Made by a program: the position numbers and the translations under genes
Shown here: positions 22,020-56,600 of the stretch, piece after piece
How the letters are laid out: each line of letters starts with the position of its first letter
Numbering within the stretch: position 1 is the first letter of the stretch
Notes under the pieces: generated by a model
What the model was told of the DNA's origin: nothing
The model's input: the letters and a program-made list of their open reading frames with translations, nothing else
Databases searched by the model: none
Assembly (NCBI GenBank): GCA_964023275.1
Contig: OZ029914.1
Location: 45,764,437 to 45,828,436, forward strand
DNA: 64,000 nt
Source of the DNA: Norana najaformis
Taxonomy: Eukaryota > Annelida > Clitellata > Crassiclitellata > Hormogastridae
Reading direction: 5' to 3'

Positions 22020-23033
22020 CATGTGTAACTATTTCAGCGATGTTTCTCTTTCTACAGCGTCGTCCTTGTTTAGTTAGCTAAGGCCACTTATAAATTGAAG
22101 TCTAAATTTATTTCCTTCTTTCTTCCTGCCTTCCTTTGTTACTTTCTTTCTTTCTTCCTTGGTTACGTTCTACCGGCCTTCTTTTCTTCGGCCCTTCCTT
22201 CGCTCCTTCTATCTTTCGTCCCTTTCTTCTTTCTTTTTCTTCTTTCTTTGTTGTACTAGGTCGTGTACAAGCAAAGTCTTTGTTTGTGACACGTTTCTAT
22301 TGCAAGACATCATCGTTTCTGGCGCCTTTGTTTCTGGCACTTTTCATTCTGGCATCTTCATTTGCTATTAATGTGACTTACAACTTTTTCATAAAAAAAC
22401 TGAAATAATTCTCTTATAATCAAATACATGTTCCGAGTGATTTGTTCTTGGCTCCAAAAATCATTCATCCGTGTACTCGATGAATGCGGTGTGGAACCTT
22501 GGTGTATGAAACTTCGTAAAGACTCGTGTGGCGTAAGGAAACTCACATGGAACCCGAGATGGAACAGATCTTTGCACTTTGATCGTGTCCTTCAAAACTG
22601 CGATTCAACTTCTACTGGTATGTTCACATGGCGGACTGTACGGGCAAATATTTAGCAATATAAACGAGAACGGTACATTTGTATGCGCGCATCTATAAAA
22701 ATTCTCACAAGCTTGGTCCCGAGGTTTGAGGTATCACTCGGCTAAAGCGCCTACACGATCAGAGCAATCCAGAAAACAGGCGTCCTTTTCGTCTCCAAAC
22801 CTGCGTTGATACTCGTATACTGACCACGAAAAGATGGTAGACTCAAGCTGCCAGAGGTTGGGTCTATGGACACCCCCCATCCAAGCACAAAATAATGTAA
22901 TTACTTGACGTAGTTTACATTCCATTACACGACATTATCTCATTTTGCGTCGCATAGCCATAGATTACTAGCATTTAAACGCTTTAAATCATTTAATTGT
23001 GATTTATAATTATTATTGTATTGATTTTTCTAG

Positions 23034-23135
23034 GCTCAAAATCAGATATTGAGTCCCGGAGACGACGTTACGGACAAACTGAACGACGCTGGAGAAATTC
23101 ACTTAAGTCATCACCAAGTCGACTCTCAACATAAT
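23034..23135 (+). other. candidate alternative 3' exon of gene II
   Basis: Preceded by a strong acceptor (TTGATTTTTCTAG). In phase 1 it reads GSKSDIESRRRRYGQTERRW and stops at TAA 23133-23135; in phase 0 it stays open to about 23191. Gene III has a similar stretch near 47900 but with stops and an insertion. It could also be the end of an old LINE. Confidence 0.25.
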
Positions 23136-24639
23136 ATTTCCATCGCGATACAAATTACTGTTTCTAAATATAGTAACCGTTGCTGCATTTAATTTAATCT
23201 GCATTAAATTTCTTGCTACACATAATCCCTTGTGCTATGTAGGTTATAGTAACCACTACTACGTTTCATTTAATCTCCATTTAATCACTTGCTACTTATA
23301 TTCTCTTTTGCTATATATAATGACCGTTGTTACATTTATTTTTTGATTTTAAGAGCAAATCTGTGCTGCTAAGGTTTAGGCTACGTAACCGTGCAAGGAA
23401 GGTTAAGGATTTTGAAGCTGTAGTTCTGTAAACGTCCGTTATAAAGATTCACCCTGATTGTTCGAGCGATTTCCGATGCATCATTTTATTCACAAACAAT
23501 CGAAGCTTTGTCAAAACTCTTATTATTAGCATAACTTGCGATGTAACGTCGTGTGTATGATAAATCTAGCCGCTTTACAGGACCTTTTATTTTCAAGGCG
23601 CGTATCTGCAACGTAGTGTTTACACTCCTGTACTGAAAATATCATGACGAAGGAACTGAAATCAGGAAAGTAAAATATGAATAATGAACTGCAACTAAAT
23701 AAAACTTTAAAGATGTCACCGGCCATAGTAGCCAAAAGATGTCGCTACAGTTTTTAAATAAAGAAATCTTCGGTTTACGACGTTTTCAGCAACTTAGCAG
23801 TTGAAATGTACAAAATTGTTTTCCAATTAACGTCAACGGCCTTTGCTGTCAAAATAAGACGTCGCTAAACTATTGTAACTCAATCGCCAGTTAATCTTCC
23901 ACTCTTTGCTCAGTAACAACAGAAAGGATTGTAATGTAATTTAAAGTCAACGTAACTGGCCAAGGCAGCTATAAGATGTCGTTAAACACTGGATACTACT
24001 TAATCGCCAGTGGTTGGGAAGTCCAGAATAGAATAGAATGGATAGATTATTATTACAAAATTTGCAATAAAACACATCAAACAGAGGAGAAAACCTGGCA
24101 TAAATTATTTATAGTAATTTTGCAGGAAATTAAACTCTGCAGCAGAGCTGTTGACGTCGACCTTATTCCAGTAAATTTTAGGTGTTTTATTTGATATTTT
24201 ATTATATAATTTTTTAATTTACCCTATGTACATATGAAACCACAGGATTACAAAAATTAGGGAGGGCGTTAATCTGGAAGGCTATTATTTGTTGTTATTG
24301 TTGTTGGTGGTGGTGGTGTAGTGTTATTCAGTGCTAAATGATATCTTATAGCTGCCAAGGAAATTGAGATCACAATAGTCTCACTGGCTACAAACGTTTG
24401 TCAATTACGTCAAAGCGTTTCTAATGCTTTAAAATTACCTTTGAACATCTCGACAATACTTATTATAAGTTTTGATATAAACTTAATTCATCACCTGATG
24501 TAAACTAATTGCCATTAAGATATAAACTGATAGCGACGTTTGCCATTTAATGAATTGAGTGCTATGGTAGCCTGATTGGCTTCAGCGGTTCAAAGGGCGA
24601 ATAGCGATAACTAAGGCTTCATTTGAGCTATTGAACTTC

Positions 24640-24696
24640 ATTCGTGAACCGCGTCTTACGCGGTTAGGCTGAGCCGCACAAAAGAAGACTATTCAG
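24640..24696 (+). other. gene III candidate 5' non-coding exon (3' edge only)
   Basis: Conserved AAAGAAGACTATTCAG before donor GTGGAT, matching genes II and IV. A short inverted repeat AACCGCGT/ACGCGGTT lies just upstream at 24646-24664 in this gene only. The exon start is not defined. Confidence 0.4.
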
Positions 24697-24732
24697 GTGG
24701 ATACTTATCTCTATGAAGAAATGTTTTAACAC

Positions 24733-24945
24733 ATATCATTTGTATGCATGCATGTATATATTTTTAAAATATATTTTATATTTAAGGACATAATTAGGCC
24801 TATACATTCATATATACATACATTCATTCATACATACACATATACATGCAAACATGGATACATACATTCCTGCAAGCATGTATACATACATAAATGCATT
24901 CAGACATACATCCGTGCATACAACTACACACATATATGGTTAGGT
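24733..24945. repeat. CATA microsatellite in 5' intron of gene III
   Basis: Imperfect CATA repeat in the predicted 5' UTR intron. Genes II (6830-6985) and IV (51600-51775) have the same repeat at this place. Confidence 0.85.
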
Positions 24946-25005
24946 CCAGTGCTTAGCCATTCCATTCTCTCAGTAACTTATTAACAAGTTCAAAAATTTT
25001 CAGAA

Positions 25006-46154
<21,149 letters not shown>

Positions 46155-49100
46155 ATTGAAGAAGTTTTACGCAGAGGCTTTAGCAAATACCAATCATGGG
46201 CCTAAAGTGTATTTAAGAATCATTTAGTTCGTGAGGAATTCGTCGTCTGGTATCGTTTGACCACTTTGAGCTTAAATGCATCTGAAGAAACCATTTGGAG
46301 TCTCAGAAAGTCAACAGCTCGTAATTTTGGGTGTAAGTCGTTTCTGGAGAGATCGTGCTTGCAAATAGTTGGAGTAGTTGAACGGCTGTGTGCCCCAACA
46401 AATTCTAGAGAATAATAATCGACATGAATGGGAGGAGACCTTGCATGTCGATTTGGATTCATGCCGTAGTAGACGCCAAGACATTGCCTAAAGTTACCGG
46501 TGGAAACAAATGCGTTTCTTATGCCGTATGTGTTTAACACTTGCATAATCTATCAATAAAGCCAACGCAGTTCATCGAAAGACGTTTGCTGCGAAAGAAT
46601 ATACGAATGGCTAAGTTATTATACTTCTGCCGATTATAATTTAGTGTGAAGTGATCTACTGCCGAGTTTTTTTAATAGGCCAGAGTCTCCATTAGATGCT
46701 GCTCAGATCTGACGATTTTGCAATTTCTTCTTATTCTAAGTTAAATGTTTAAAAGACATGCTAACTGATGTGTTTAGGCTATTTGTAGGATAGCCTATAT
46801 GAGATGATATTGCACATGTATGCTTCATATAGATGTATCTTTGAATTTTTAAAGACATACTTCGCGTATATATAATATAGTTCATCTTCATCTCATAAAA
46901 TTTTGTGGAAACCACTCAATTCTGATTTCTGCATTAATTTTAACTAGTGCCATGGAATTCTTTTCTGTAGCTACCTACTAATCATGTATATTATCCCTGT
47001 AATTAAGCAGAGTGTCTTGTCAGAGATTTTGTTAATCGCTGATGAAATAAAGATTTGTATGTTTCGATTTGTTCATTGCTCGTACTAGCGAAGTCTTAGC
47101 ATTTGTTACTTGACTATTGTAAGACATCATTGCTTCTGGCACCTTTGCTTTCGAAACTTTTGTTTCTAGAACGTTCATTTACTATAAATGTGACCTACAA
47201 AGTTTTAATAACAACTGAAATAAATTTCTTGTAATCTGATACATGTTCTGAGTGATTTGCTTTTCCAACGAGTATCGTCTTCAATAGACCGCGGAGAGGT
47301 GAGTGAGAAACGACTCTTGGCTCCAACAATCATTCATCCGTGTCCTAGATGAATGCAGTATGGAACCTTGGCGTACGGAACCTCGCAAAACCTCCTATAG
47401 AGTATGAAACCTCGCATGGAACCCCAGATGGAGCAGATCTTTGCACTTGGATCTTGTCCCTCAAAACTGCAATTCAACTTCTACTGGTATGTTAACATGA
47501 CTAGCTATACGGCAAACATTTGACTATATAAAATATAACGGCACAATCTTTTACGCGCTCTATAAAAAATTTTCACAAGCTTGGCCCGAGGTTTGAAGTA
47601 TCATTCGGCTGAATCGCCAGCACGACCACAGCAATCCAACATCAGTTGCTCTTTTCACCTCTAAACCTGCGTTGATACTCGTATACAGACCGCGAAACAA
47701 CGGTAGGCTGAGTTGGCAGAGGCTTAGTCCACGAACATTGACCCATTAAAGCACAAAGTGATGTCATTATATTACGTGGGTTGCGTTTCATAACATGATG
47801 TTACTTCATTTTTACTTCCCAATTCTATAGAATAGTTGCACTTGAAACGTTTAAAATCATTTTGTTGTAACGTATAATTATGTGTGTAATGTTTTTCTAG
47901 GTTTTCGTTCGGTTTGGCCCTAGGATCAAACTCAAATACTGAGTTTTAGAGGCGACGATACGAACATACTGAATTAACAAAACACATACAGATGCAGATG
48001 CAAAGACACTATTAAACACTGTCATACGCACAAACACTTCTCTCATCTGCATTTTTAAAGTTTGTCCTTTCGTAATTGGAACGTGTCCAACCATCTTCAC
48101 GAAAACGTGGAACTGCAGCACTTGAACAACGCTGGAGAAATTCATTCAAATCATCACCAAGTTAACTCTCAACATATAATCTCCATCGAGATATAATTTT
48201 TTTGTTTCTAAATATAGCAACCGTTGCTTCATATATTTAACTCTATATTTAATCTCTTGATACATATAATCTCTTGTGCCACGTAGGTTATAATACAGAC
48301 ATTCGTACGTTTAATTTAATCTCCATTTATTCTCTTGCTACGTATAATCTCTGGCGCTATGCATACAGTAGTAACCGCCTCTACATTTATTTTACTCCAT
48401 ATTCAGTCTCTTGCTAACTGTATCAATATTGACTTTTAGCGCGTGAATTTGGTTTCATAGGAGCAAATCTGAAGGTCATATTCTTTTTTCATCAATCTTT
48501 TTTCATCAGTCTTTTTTTCATTTTGGAAGCAAATTTTGAGTAAATTAAACTAATGTAAAATCCGATAGGATATGCATTTTATAGGACAAATCCGAACACC
48601 GCATAAAACAACTTTTCAAATGTTCGTTTATTTTTGGATAAAATCTGTGCAGTTCAGATTTAGGCTTAGTAACCATTCCAAACCCATCTAAAACTGTTGA
48701 AGCTGTGTTTTTGTAACAAGTAATACACCGTTGTCAATTTTACCCTGAATGTTGAGGCGATTTCAGATGCATCAGTTTACTCACAAACAAACAATCGAAA
48801 CTGTCGAAACTCTCATTTGCACCATGTAAGTTGCGACGTAACGTCGTGTGTCTGATAAATATGGCCCCTTAAATGCATCGCTTAGTTAGAGTTCGTGTGT
48901 GTGTCTGCTGTATGGACGATGCAATACATATATCTGCCACGTATACCTTTTTGGAGCAAAATATATCCCTCGTGTTCATTTAAAATAGCCCACTCAAGTT
49001 GTTGCTGGCGAGGTTAATTTCCACAGCTTTAGCAGCCAACAGATGTCACTAAACACAGATTAATGTAATTCTCCATTTAGGTACCTCTAAAACGCTTTCG

Positions 49101-51540
49101 ACCGAAGCTATATACACAGTAACTACGTTCAACTGCCTCTTAATAATGAAAATATAACCATACTCATTGCTTAAGAACTTTGCTAGATGTTTATCATGTT
49201 ATTGGTTATGATGATTAAGCTCAGCTGTTTTCATTTTAAATTGTCTATCATGCTTCTATGCTTTTGGGTATGGTCTCCATGTGGAACTTTATAAATACAT
49301 AAAAATAATTTTGATTTACATATAAAGGAGATCGATTAGGAAAAGGCGCAAAGACTTGTATTCAATATATAGTTTAAAATACATAATTAGAAATGTGTAT
49401 CAGCAAATGAATATTGTATAGTTATGTGTCGTATACAACTATGATGTATGCATATACATATATAGCTTTAATAAAATCATTTAAATTTCCGTAAATGCAT
49501 TTCATGCTTAATTGTGACCTAAAGGAGTCTAGATGGCCAAAAAAATTAACAGAAGGAGCCCTATGGCCATAAAAAGAGTCTTTTCGGCCATCAAAACTAT
49601 ATAAATATTTAATTTTAATAATTGAAACGACAATTAAAAGAAAACAGAAAGAGCCGATAAGATCACCCAAGAAAACTGAAAACAAAATAATTAACAAAAA
49701 AGCGCCGATGTCACCACTTCACAAGAACTGGAACGGGCATAAAAAGAGCCGCTAAGGCTATCAAAAGGGTCAAAATGACCATCTAAAATAGCCGATATTG
49801 TCAGGAGAAAAACTTAACAAGAGTTGGCCAATTTAAAAATATATGCTTATCAATTTAAAGAAACAAAAACAGTTTAAAATGGAAACCAACTGTAAAATGA
49901 AGATGTGGACTCCACAACCGTCCACAGTTCCGGGAGGATCTCCATCGTCTTCAGAGCACAACTTTACGGCAGAAGGAACATCAACGAAATACAACCTGAA
50001 AATATACCACGAGAAATGAATTAAAATTAGGAACGGAAAATATGAACAATAAACTGTAACTAAATAAGAACTGTAAACAACGGCCACAGTAGCCGTGCGA
50101 TGTCGTTAAGCTTCGGAAGTAAATAAATCCCCGGTGGACGCCCTTTTCATCTACTGAGAGCTGTACAAAAATGTTCCCTTTCAACATCAACAGCCTTGAT
50201 GCCGTAAAATGTCGTTAAACTATTGGAATCTTCCATGTTTTATTCAGTAACAACATTGTATAAGATAAGGCATCACCGCAAAGATATCGTCTAACTCTGA
50301 ACAATCTTCATTTAATCAAATAAACGCTAATAGGTAATTAAGATAGGTCCATATCGTTAAGCACTTGACATTACTACGAGCTTCTGTTACTTGTAACTTT
50401 GTTGCACCGATGCCTATTACTTTCCATTGGTCGTTTTTCATAAATGAACAAATTGGAACATCCGCGTTAATGTTATATCGTATTGCATACGTGGCAGACT
50501 GTGAACGCGTTGGGCGCCGTGTAAACTATGAAGAAATGTTGTTCCGGTGTTGGGTTGTTATTATGTCTGTGCTTAAGCCGAAAGACCCTTCTGTATCAGA
50601 ACTACACATCTGAAACAGTTCAAACAGTCGCATAATAAATGAACCTTCCTTCCTTCATCCCACCCTTTCTTTTCATCCTTCCTTTCTTCTTTCCTTTCTC
50701 TCCTTCCTGCTGCGTGACTCTGGAACCAAGATCATTTGAGGCGATCTCTGAACCGGAGAGTGGATGTTCTGTGCGACTGTTCAAGAAGCGCACTTACTAG
50801 TTTCCCCTCTCCAACAATCGGATCTCGGGTCCCTTGCCGACTGCACACTCAGGGCCTGACTCAATCCCGATAGTATCAGTTTTTCGATTCTACGAGACGG
50901 GCAATGGATTTCCGTACACCCTTTCGTGAGTAAATATATATTTCGTAACTCTCTTGAACCCGGACTCTGATGTGCACACTAATGTACTCTATATATCGCT
51001 TACCAAAACATAAGCAGTTGCCGCGGCTGGTATGCGTAAATGCAATGGCCGCCACCGATTGGAGCGACGCGCCGCGCGACAAACTTACTGTAATTGTAAT
51101 TAGTAACTTCTATCGCGCCGGTAAAATCATAAACCGATGGCGCACTAAAGCCATGCTATAATCGTTGGCTTGGTAGACGATGCTAGTCTTACGCACAAAT
51201 TGATAGTCATCGTGCGAAAAACCTTTTCCCAAGATCTCTCTTTCCCCGGGAAACCTTTCTATAACGAGATAAAGAGAATCAGAACTTAAACTACGAGTAT
51301 AACTCTCTTAGTTCTTTACTGAACATGTTCGTCAGTTACGTCATCCAGTTTCTAACAGGCCTACTTACGAGTTACCTTTGAACAGGTAAACAACACATTT
51401 TATTGCAGTCAGCGGTTCGAATGGCCACTTCGAGGGTCCAGATGACATGCCACCTGAACGGTAACTGATCTAATAAAGTTTGTGCAAGTAAACGTCATTC
51501 GTGAGCCGCATCTAACGCCGTTAGGCTGAATGTTTCTAAG
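46155..51540 (+). other. 3' UTR of gene III and spacer to gene IV
   Basis: The polyadenylation signal is at 47046. The module near 47301-47560 is shared with genes I and II. An AT-rich stretch follows, then 49520-49790 with several GGCCAT and CATAAAAAGAG(T/C)C blocks, CTTC-rich tracts (50640-50710) and a short SINE-like piece at 51088-51165 (TAACTTCTATCGCGCCGG). No convincing gene. Confidence 0.6.
47046..47051 (+). promoter_or_regulatory. polyadenylation signal of gene III
   Basis: AATAAA in GATGAAATAAAGATTTG, about 890 bases after the predicted stop, matching the hexamer at 20202 in gene II. Confidence 0.5.
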
Positions 51541-51563
51541 CCGCACAAAAGAAGACTATTCAG
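51500..51563 (+). other. gene IV candidate 5' non-coding exon (3' edge only)
   Basis: GCCGCACAAAAGAAGACTATTCAG before donor GTAGTT, the same arrangement as in genes II and III. The acceptor would be TTTCAG at 51891-51896. Confidence 0.4.
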
Positions 51564-51898
51564 GTAGTTATTTATCAGAATGAAGAAATGTTTTAACACA
51601 TATCATGTGTATACATGCATGAATATATTTCAAAAAATTGATATCATATTTACGGACATACATCCATGGATGCATTCATTCATTCATACATCCGTATAGA
51701 CACGTACATAATATGCATACCTACACACATACATGCGCACAAATACATAAAAATATTCAAACATACATATGAACATCTGCATCGCATTTTTTATGAATAT
51801 CTATTAATTTTTACAAGAACCTTGGTTGAGTCCATCAGTGCTTATCAATTCAATTCTCTAACTGACTTATTACTTAATAAGTTCAAAAAATTTCAGAC

Positions 51899-52070
51899 AT
51901 GGCGCCTTTGCTTGCTTTCCTTGTGTGTCTGGTAACGAATACTGCTGCCCAGACAACCGATGGACATACTGTAACAACTCCTGTGAAAACAACTGCTGAC
52001 GAGCATCCTTTAGGTTCCGAATATACTTCGAATCCAACGGAAACAACGGCAGGATATACCAGTTTACCAG
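51899..52070 (+). CDS. gene IV exon: signal peptide and Thr-rich linker
   Basis: ATG two bases after TTTCAG. It reads MAPLLAFLVCLVTNTAAQT, then a Thr-rich linker with SEYTSNPTETTAGYT almost as in gene II. It ends in phase 1 before GCAAGT (GC donor). The intron 52071-52854 shows AAGT repeats and nothing else. Confidence 0.85.
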
Positions 52071-53534
52071 GCAAGTCATCCTTTTACATGAATTTATGTA
52101 TTCATTAAGCACGAGAACTGATGGATTGTTATTGCTGCTACTTCTTCTATAGATCGATCAGATATAATCATCTTTGGGACACAGCACCATCACAGCTACG
52201 GCTACCCTATGAACTTCCTACGCCGGTTCATGCTAAACCCCACTGAATGTTCATTTTCCCAACAAAATATTTATAATTTTCCACAGGTCTTTCACCCAAC
52301 TACTTTCAGCCCCAAATCGCAATGTTCTTTGTCTATTGTTCTGAGGCCCATACTATCCTGATATAGTGCATTGTAATTCAAGTTTGTTCAGTTAATATAT
52401 TATTCCAATTCTATATTAATTTGATAAGCAAAGTTCACCATAACAATAGAGCACAGAGTCGACAATCTCTGATAGTTTTTACAATTCATCGGAAAAATTA
52501 TTTCTTGAAAGTTAAATGAAAATAATTATCCCTAATTATTGCTTGCATTGTAGAGAACTTAGTTAGTCAGTAAGTAAGTAGCAATCCAAGTAAATAAGCA
52601 AGCGAATATTGCTGAATCAGCTGCGGGGCATTCAGATTGATAGTCAGTTATATTAGGGTCAATAAAAGATTTCGTGTAGCCTATCGCAAAGATCTGGATG
52701 GCTGGTAGTGCTGTAAGAAAATCCCCAGGTAAGCAGGTTGATTTGAATAGAAAAATCCTCCTTGTCAGAAGAGACAATGGAGAGATGCGGCAATGTAGAG
52801 TTTTATCGAATACCTTGCAGTTTAGTTAAATGTTGACTTGTTTTGCTGCTACAGTCTGCGGTAACACCTCCTACTACGGTCCGTCTGGAGTCATCAATTC
52901 TCCCAACCACCCTGGCAATTACTACAACGATCTCTACTGCGATTACAACATTTACGCTTACAACGGAAGTTCGTTATCGTTCATCTTCAAATCGTTCAAC
53001 ATTGAAAACGGTTGCGATTTTCTGACAGTAAGTATTCGATGATTTTGTTGCACGTTAATTTCTGTTGTCGGCTTACGTAGGAAGCTACTTTCCACGTGAT
53101 TCCTAGCCATTCTACTCGATAGGTCTTCTGAATGTATAATCTGACTGTTGCGTGGACCAGGCGGGCTCTTGGCAGGGGTGGCTTTTCTGTCGCTGGCCCT
53201 AGAATCTGGAACACTCTCCGGCGAACGTTCGCTTTGTAAAGATTGTTTTGGCCTTCATATATCGACTAAAAGAACATCTCTGTCTTGAATAATTTAATCC
53301 GTAGGCTGCTTCTGTGAATTGCGGGATTCCCTTCTTGGCTTGTCAGCCGGACTCACAATGGAATTTGACTTGCACTTGGTAATGATTTTCTTAGCAGCGA
53401 TCATCGACTGACGCCTTGATCACTATTACAGTATCGCTTTATAAGTTCATATATTATTATTTCTGCTTCTACTATCACTACTGCTACTGCTGCTGCTGCT
53501 GCTCCTACTACTACTGCTGCTGCTACCACTACTA

Positions 53535-53606
<72 letters not shown>

Positions 53607-56600
53607 TTATTATTATTATTTTTGGCGGTTTTATTGCAAAACCATACGAGCAAAAAGTTACTTTTCGATGTATTGTAGTCTCATGTAAGCTGTTAGGCTT
53701 TTGCACAGTGACGTAATGATGAAGTTTTGCATTCAAGCTCATCTTGCATGCATTCAAGTGCGGATCTGTGGAATCCGGTCATGTTCGACTTCTGAGTTTT
53801 GGGGGAAGGGCAAGCCATTGGGGTTAGGACTAGTGTTACAGTGATGGTTGCCTGCTAAATTTGGAAAGTAAAGATCAAGAAAAAACTTCTTGGAACACAG
53901 TCACATAATGTAAAGATTGATTATGTCTACATAGTTATGGTATTCCTTTATGCCTTTAAATGGCTGGTGTTTCATAGTCAATCATTATGTCTGTTGCTCA
54001 GAGTTTTCATATTTTACTGTTGTGTTCTGAGTTTGCTCGAATCTGTTCGCATTTAAAAGTCGCAACAAGCTTCGTACTGGCTAAATTTTTCTAAGATATA
54101 TTTAACCAAATATTATTTTATAAGCTGCTTTGTTTGAGCATCACGTAATATTTTGCAAAGTGGAAAAAGAATAGTGACAACTTGACTTTGTACGACAGAT
54201 CAGTTGTGCAACCAATTCGAGTTTTCCTTCAAAAGAATATTCTGGACATTCAATACCTGATCCCGTTTCTGTTCCGTGGTGCAGCCAAGGAAGAGTCAAC
54301 TTTCGCACCAACAACAATACTGTCTTCAGTGGATTTAGCCTCGATTACTATGTCAGTCTAGGAGGTAGGGGTTTTCGATAGTGCTTCTAACAATAATAGA
54401 TGTATATATAGCATGTTTATTATTTCTTGGAGGCAAGAAGATAAATAATTTCAGAGATATTGAGATAAAGAAACGAACCGTATGGAATTAGGTTGGAACT
54501 AGGATGACATGAAGAAGTTGGCATTTTAACTTTAATAATCGTAATAGCACCCAGCGAAAGCTAACTCGCAGCATATACACAGGTTCTCAGTCAAAACAAT
54601 ATCGATAGGCATAAAGTGTTCGGTTTAGTAGACGGAACAAGGTCGTAAAGGTAAACTCCGCATTCCTTCGGCGCTCAAGAAAAGTTAAGTTTTGGGAATC
54701 AGTTTAATCAAGGCAACATTAGCGAGGCAAATGTGGTCAGGTTCTGTTCCGAGTTGATTTTACTGTTTAAATCCAGAATTTGAAGCATTAGGAACTCGCT
54801 TTATTTACATTTAACCATTTGTCATACAGAACATGCTGGAAGTGATATATAGTTCACTTAAGAGAGATCAGTTCTTAAGCGTCACCTTTTGCCTATATTG
54901 TGTATAACATGTCACACGTGATTCTATGTCTCTTATTGCTTTGCTGTACTACAGCATAGCGTCATGACTTTGATTATTAATTGTAGGTTGTGGAAATACA
55001 GTATTCAGTGCTTCCAATGGATATATCAACTCTCCGAATTGGCCGAGTTACTACGGATACAATCAGAACTGCTCCAACATCATCTGGACTCGACAGCAAA
55101 GCTCGTTTTACTTCTATTTTCGGTCTCTCTACCTAGGAAGCTGCTTCAGCAGCGACTGGCTGGAGGTAGGCTATAATATCTGTAATTGTAATTGTAATTT
55201 GAGATGTATGAAGCGCCTCTTAGAGGATAAACTCAACAGAGGTGCTTCCGACCCGTAAGAGTAAAATCACTGTTAAACAGTAAAGTCTTCAGGCACCTGC
55301 AGAACACACGGAGAGAGGTAGAGAAAGGAAATTATTTACAGCAGCAAAGGTAGATGGAAATTTTAGCGAGCGTGTTGTACCAAACCATGATCTAGCTTCG
55401 TCTTTGTTTTATTTTGTATGTTAGTGCGACACATCGGTCTATTCGGTAACGAGTTGGGTCTTTAATCCCGCGATTGTGGGTTCGCGCCTTCTGAGTGAAC
55501 TCCGTTTGACGACCTTAAACATGTTTTGGGGCAAAGTTGTCTCGCAGCTCAGATTCTTATTCACTCATCATGGGCGCATGATAACTGTAATAAATAAATC
55601 TAAATAAATAGTACTTCAAGACCATGTCCACTAATTTCTTTTCACTAAGGCTGTAATGAATGCCTTATCATAAGGTTCGCATGTTTGAAGTATTACTCTC
55701 GAGGAACCAAAAAAGATTTTATAACGTTGGTGTATTTGTAATAAAATGCAACAATAGATGGCAATGGATGAGGATGAAGATATCTATCTGCTGCTTTTGT
55801 CCTAGATAAGATGTCTAGACAACTCGGATTATGGTCCGTTTAGATACTGTGGATCATATAATTCATTCTACCTGAACATCTTCCAGTGCAGTCAAGTTCT
55901 TTTGTGGTTCAACAGTGATGGTTATGTCAACTATCAAAGATTCAACATCCAGTATAGCGTCAACTCTGATGCAGGTCTATATAAATGTAATTCTAAAAGT
56001 ATTGCAGTGCTTTTGACAGGTAGTTACTTGGCGGATTGTTAAGTGTCGAAAAATGCATCCATACATAAATTCTTACTTATTTACACCTATACATACATTA
56101 AAGCATTCATATATACATGCATACATACATAAATACTTTCACACGTACATACATACATACATACATACGTGCATGCATGCATGCATGCATACGTACATGT
56201 ATTCATGAATGCATACATATTGTCAATCGTCATCATATTTAGATGGTTTTAGCCCATACACATATCTAATCTGTTTGTCGATACCCCGAATTATTGATGT
56301 AGCCCGCTTTCAACTTGTTGATGTGACGCGTTAAGATCTTTGACCCGCTTTCGGACCATCCTTCTTAGCAACCAGCCTTCCTAACAACCAGCCTTATATT
56401 AACCAGCCTTCTTAGCTACCAGCCTTAACAACCAGCCTCGTTGACGGCCTATAAAAGTGATCGACATCGACAGTGGGAGTGTGATTGACGTCACCGTGAG
56501 CCAGTGCTCGTCGAGACTGCGACCGAAGGAGGAGGATTGACCATTCTACGACGATTCGGCGGGAAGACGACTTGACTGGAAGACGACGCGTCGGAGGTTG

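Larger units (their letters stand above)
19349..24680 (+). other. 3' UTR of gene II and spacer to gene III
   Basis: The polyadenylation signal is at 20202. The segment 20475-20960 is a diverged second copy of 19400-19900, so the 3' module was duplicated in tandem. It also holds a CA repeat near 21856, an (AT)n run, a CTTT-rich pyrimidine tract at 22105-22260, another copy of the ATCATTCATC module (22441-22680), and an open frame behind a good acceptor at 23034. No other gene is supported. Confidence 0.6.

Noticed and set aside
47897-48145. Minus-strand frame of 82 codons downstream of gene III
   Set aside because: It overlaps the disrupted equivalent of the 23034 block plus an insertion, has no recognisable motif and no paralog in frame.
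53401-53757. Poly-Val, poly-Ser and poly-Tyr frames
   Set aside because: They come from the CTA/CTG trinucleotide repeat in an intron.
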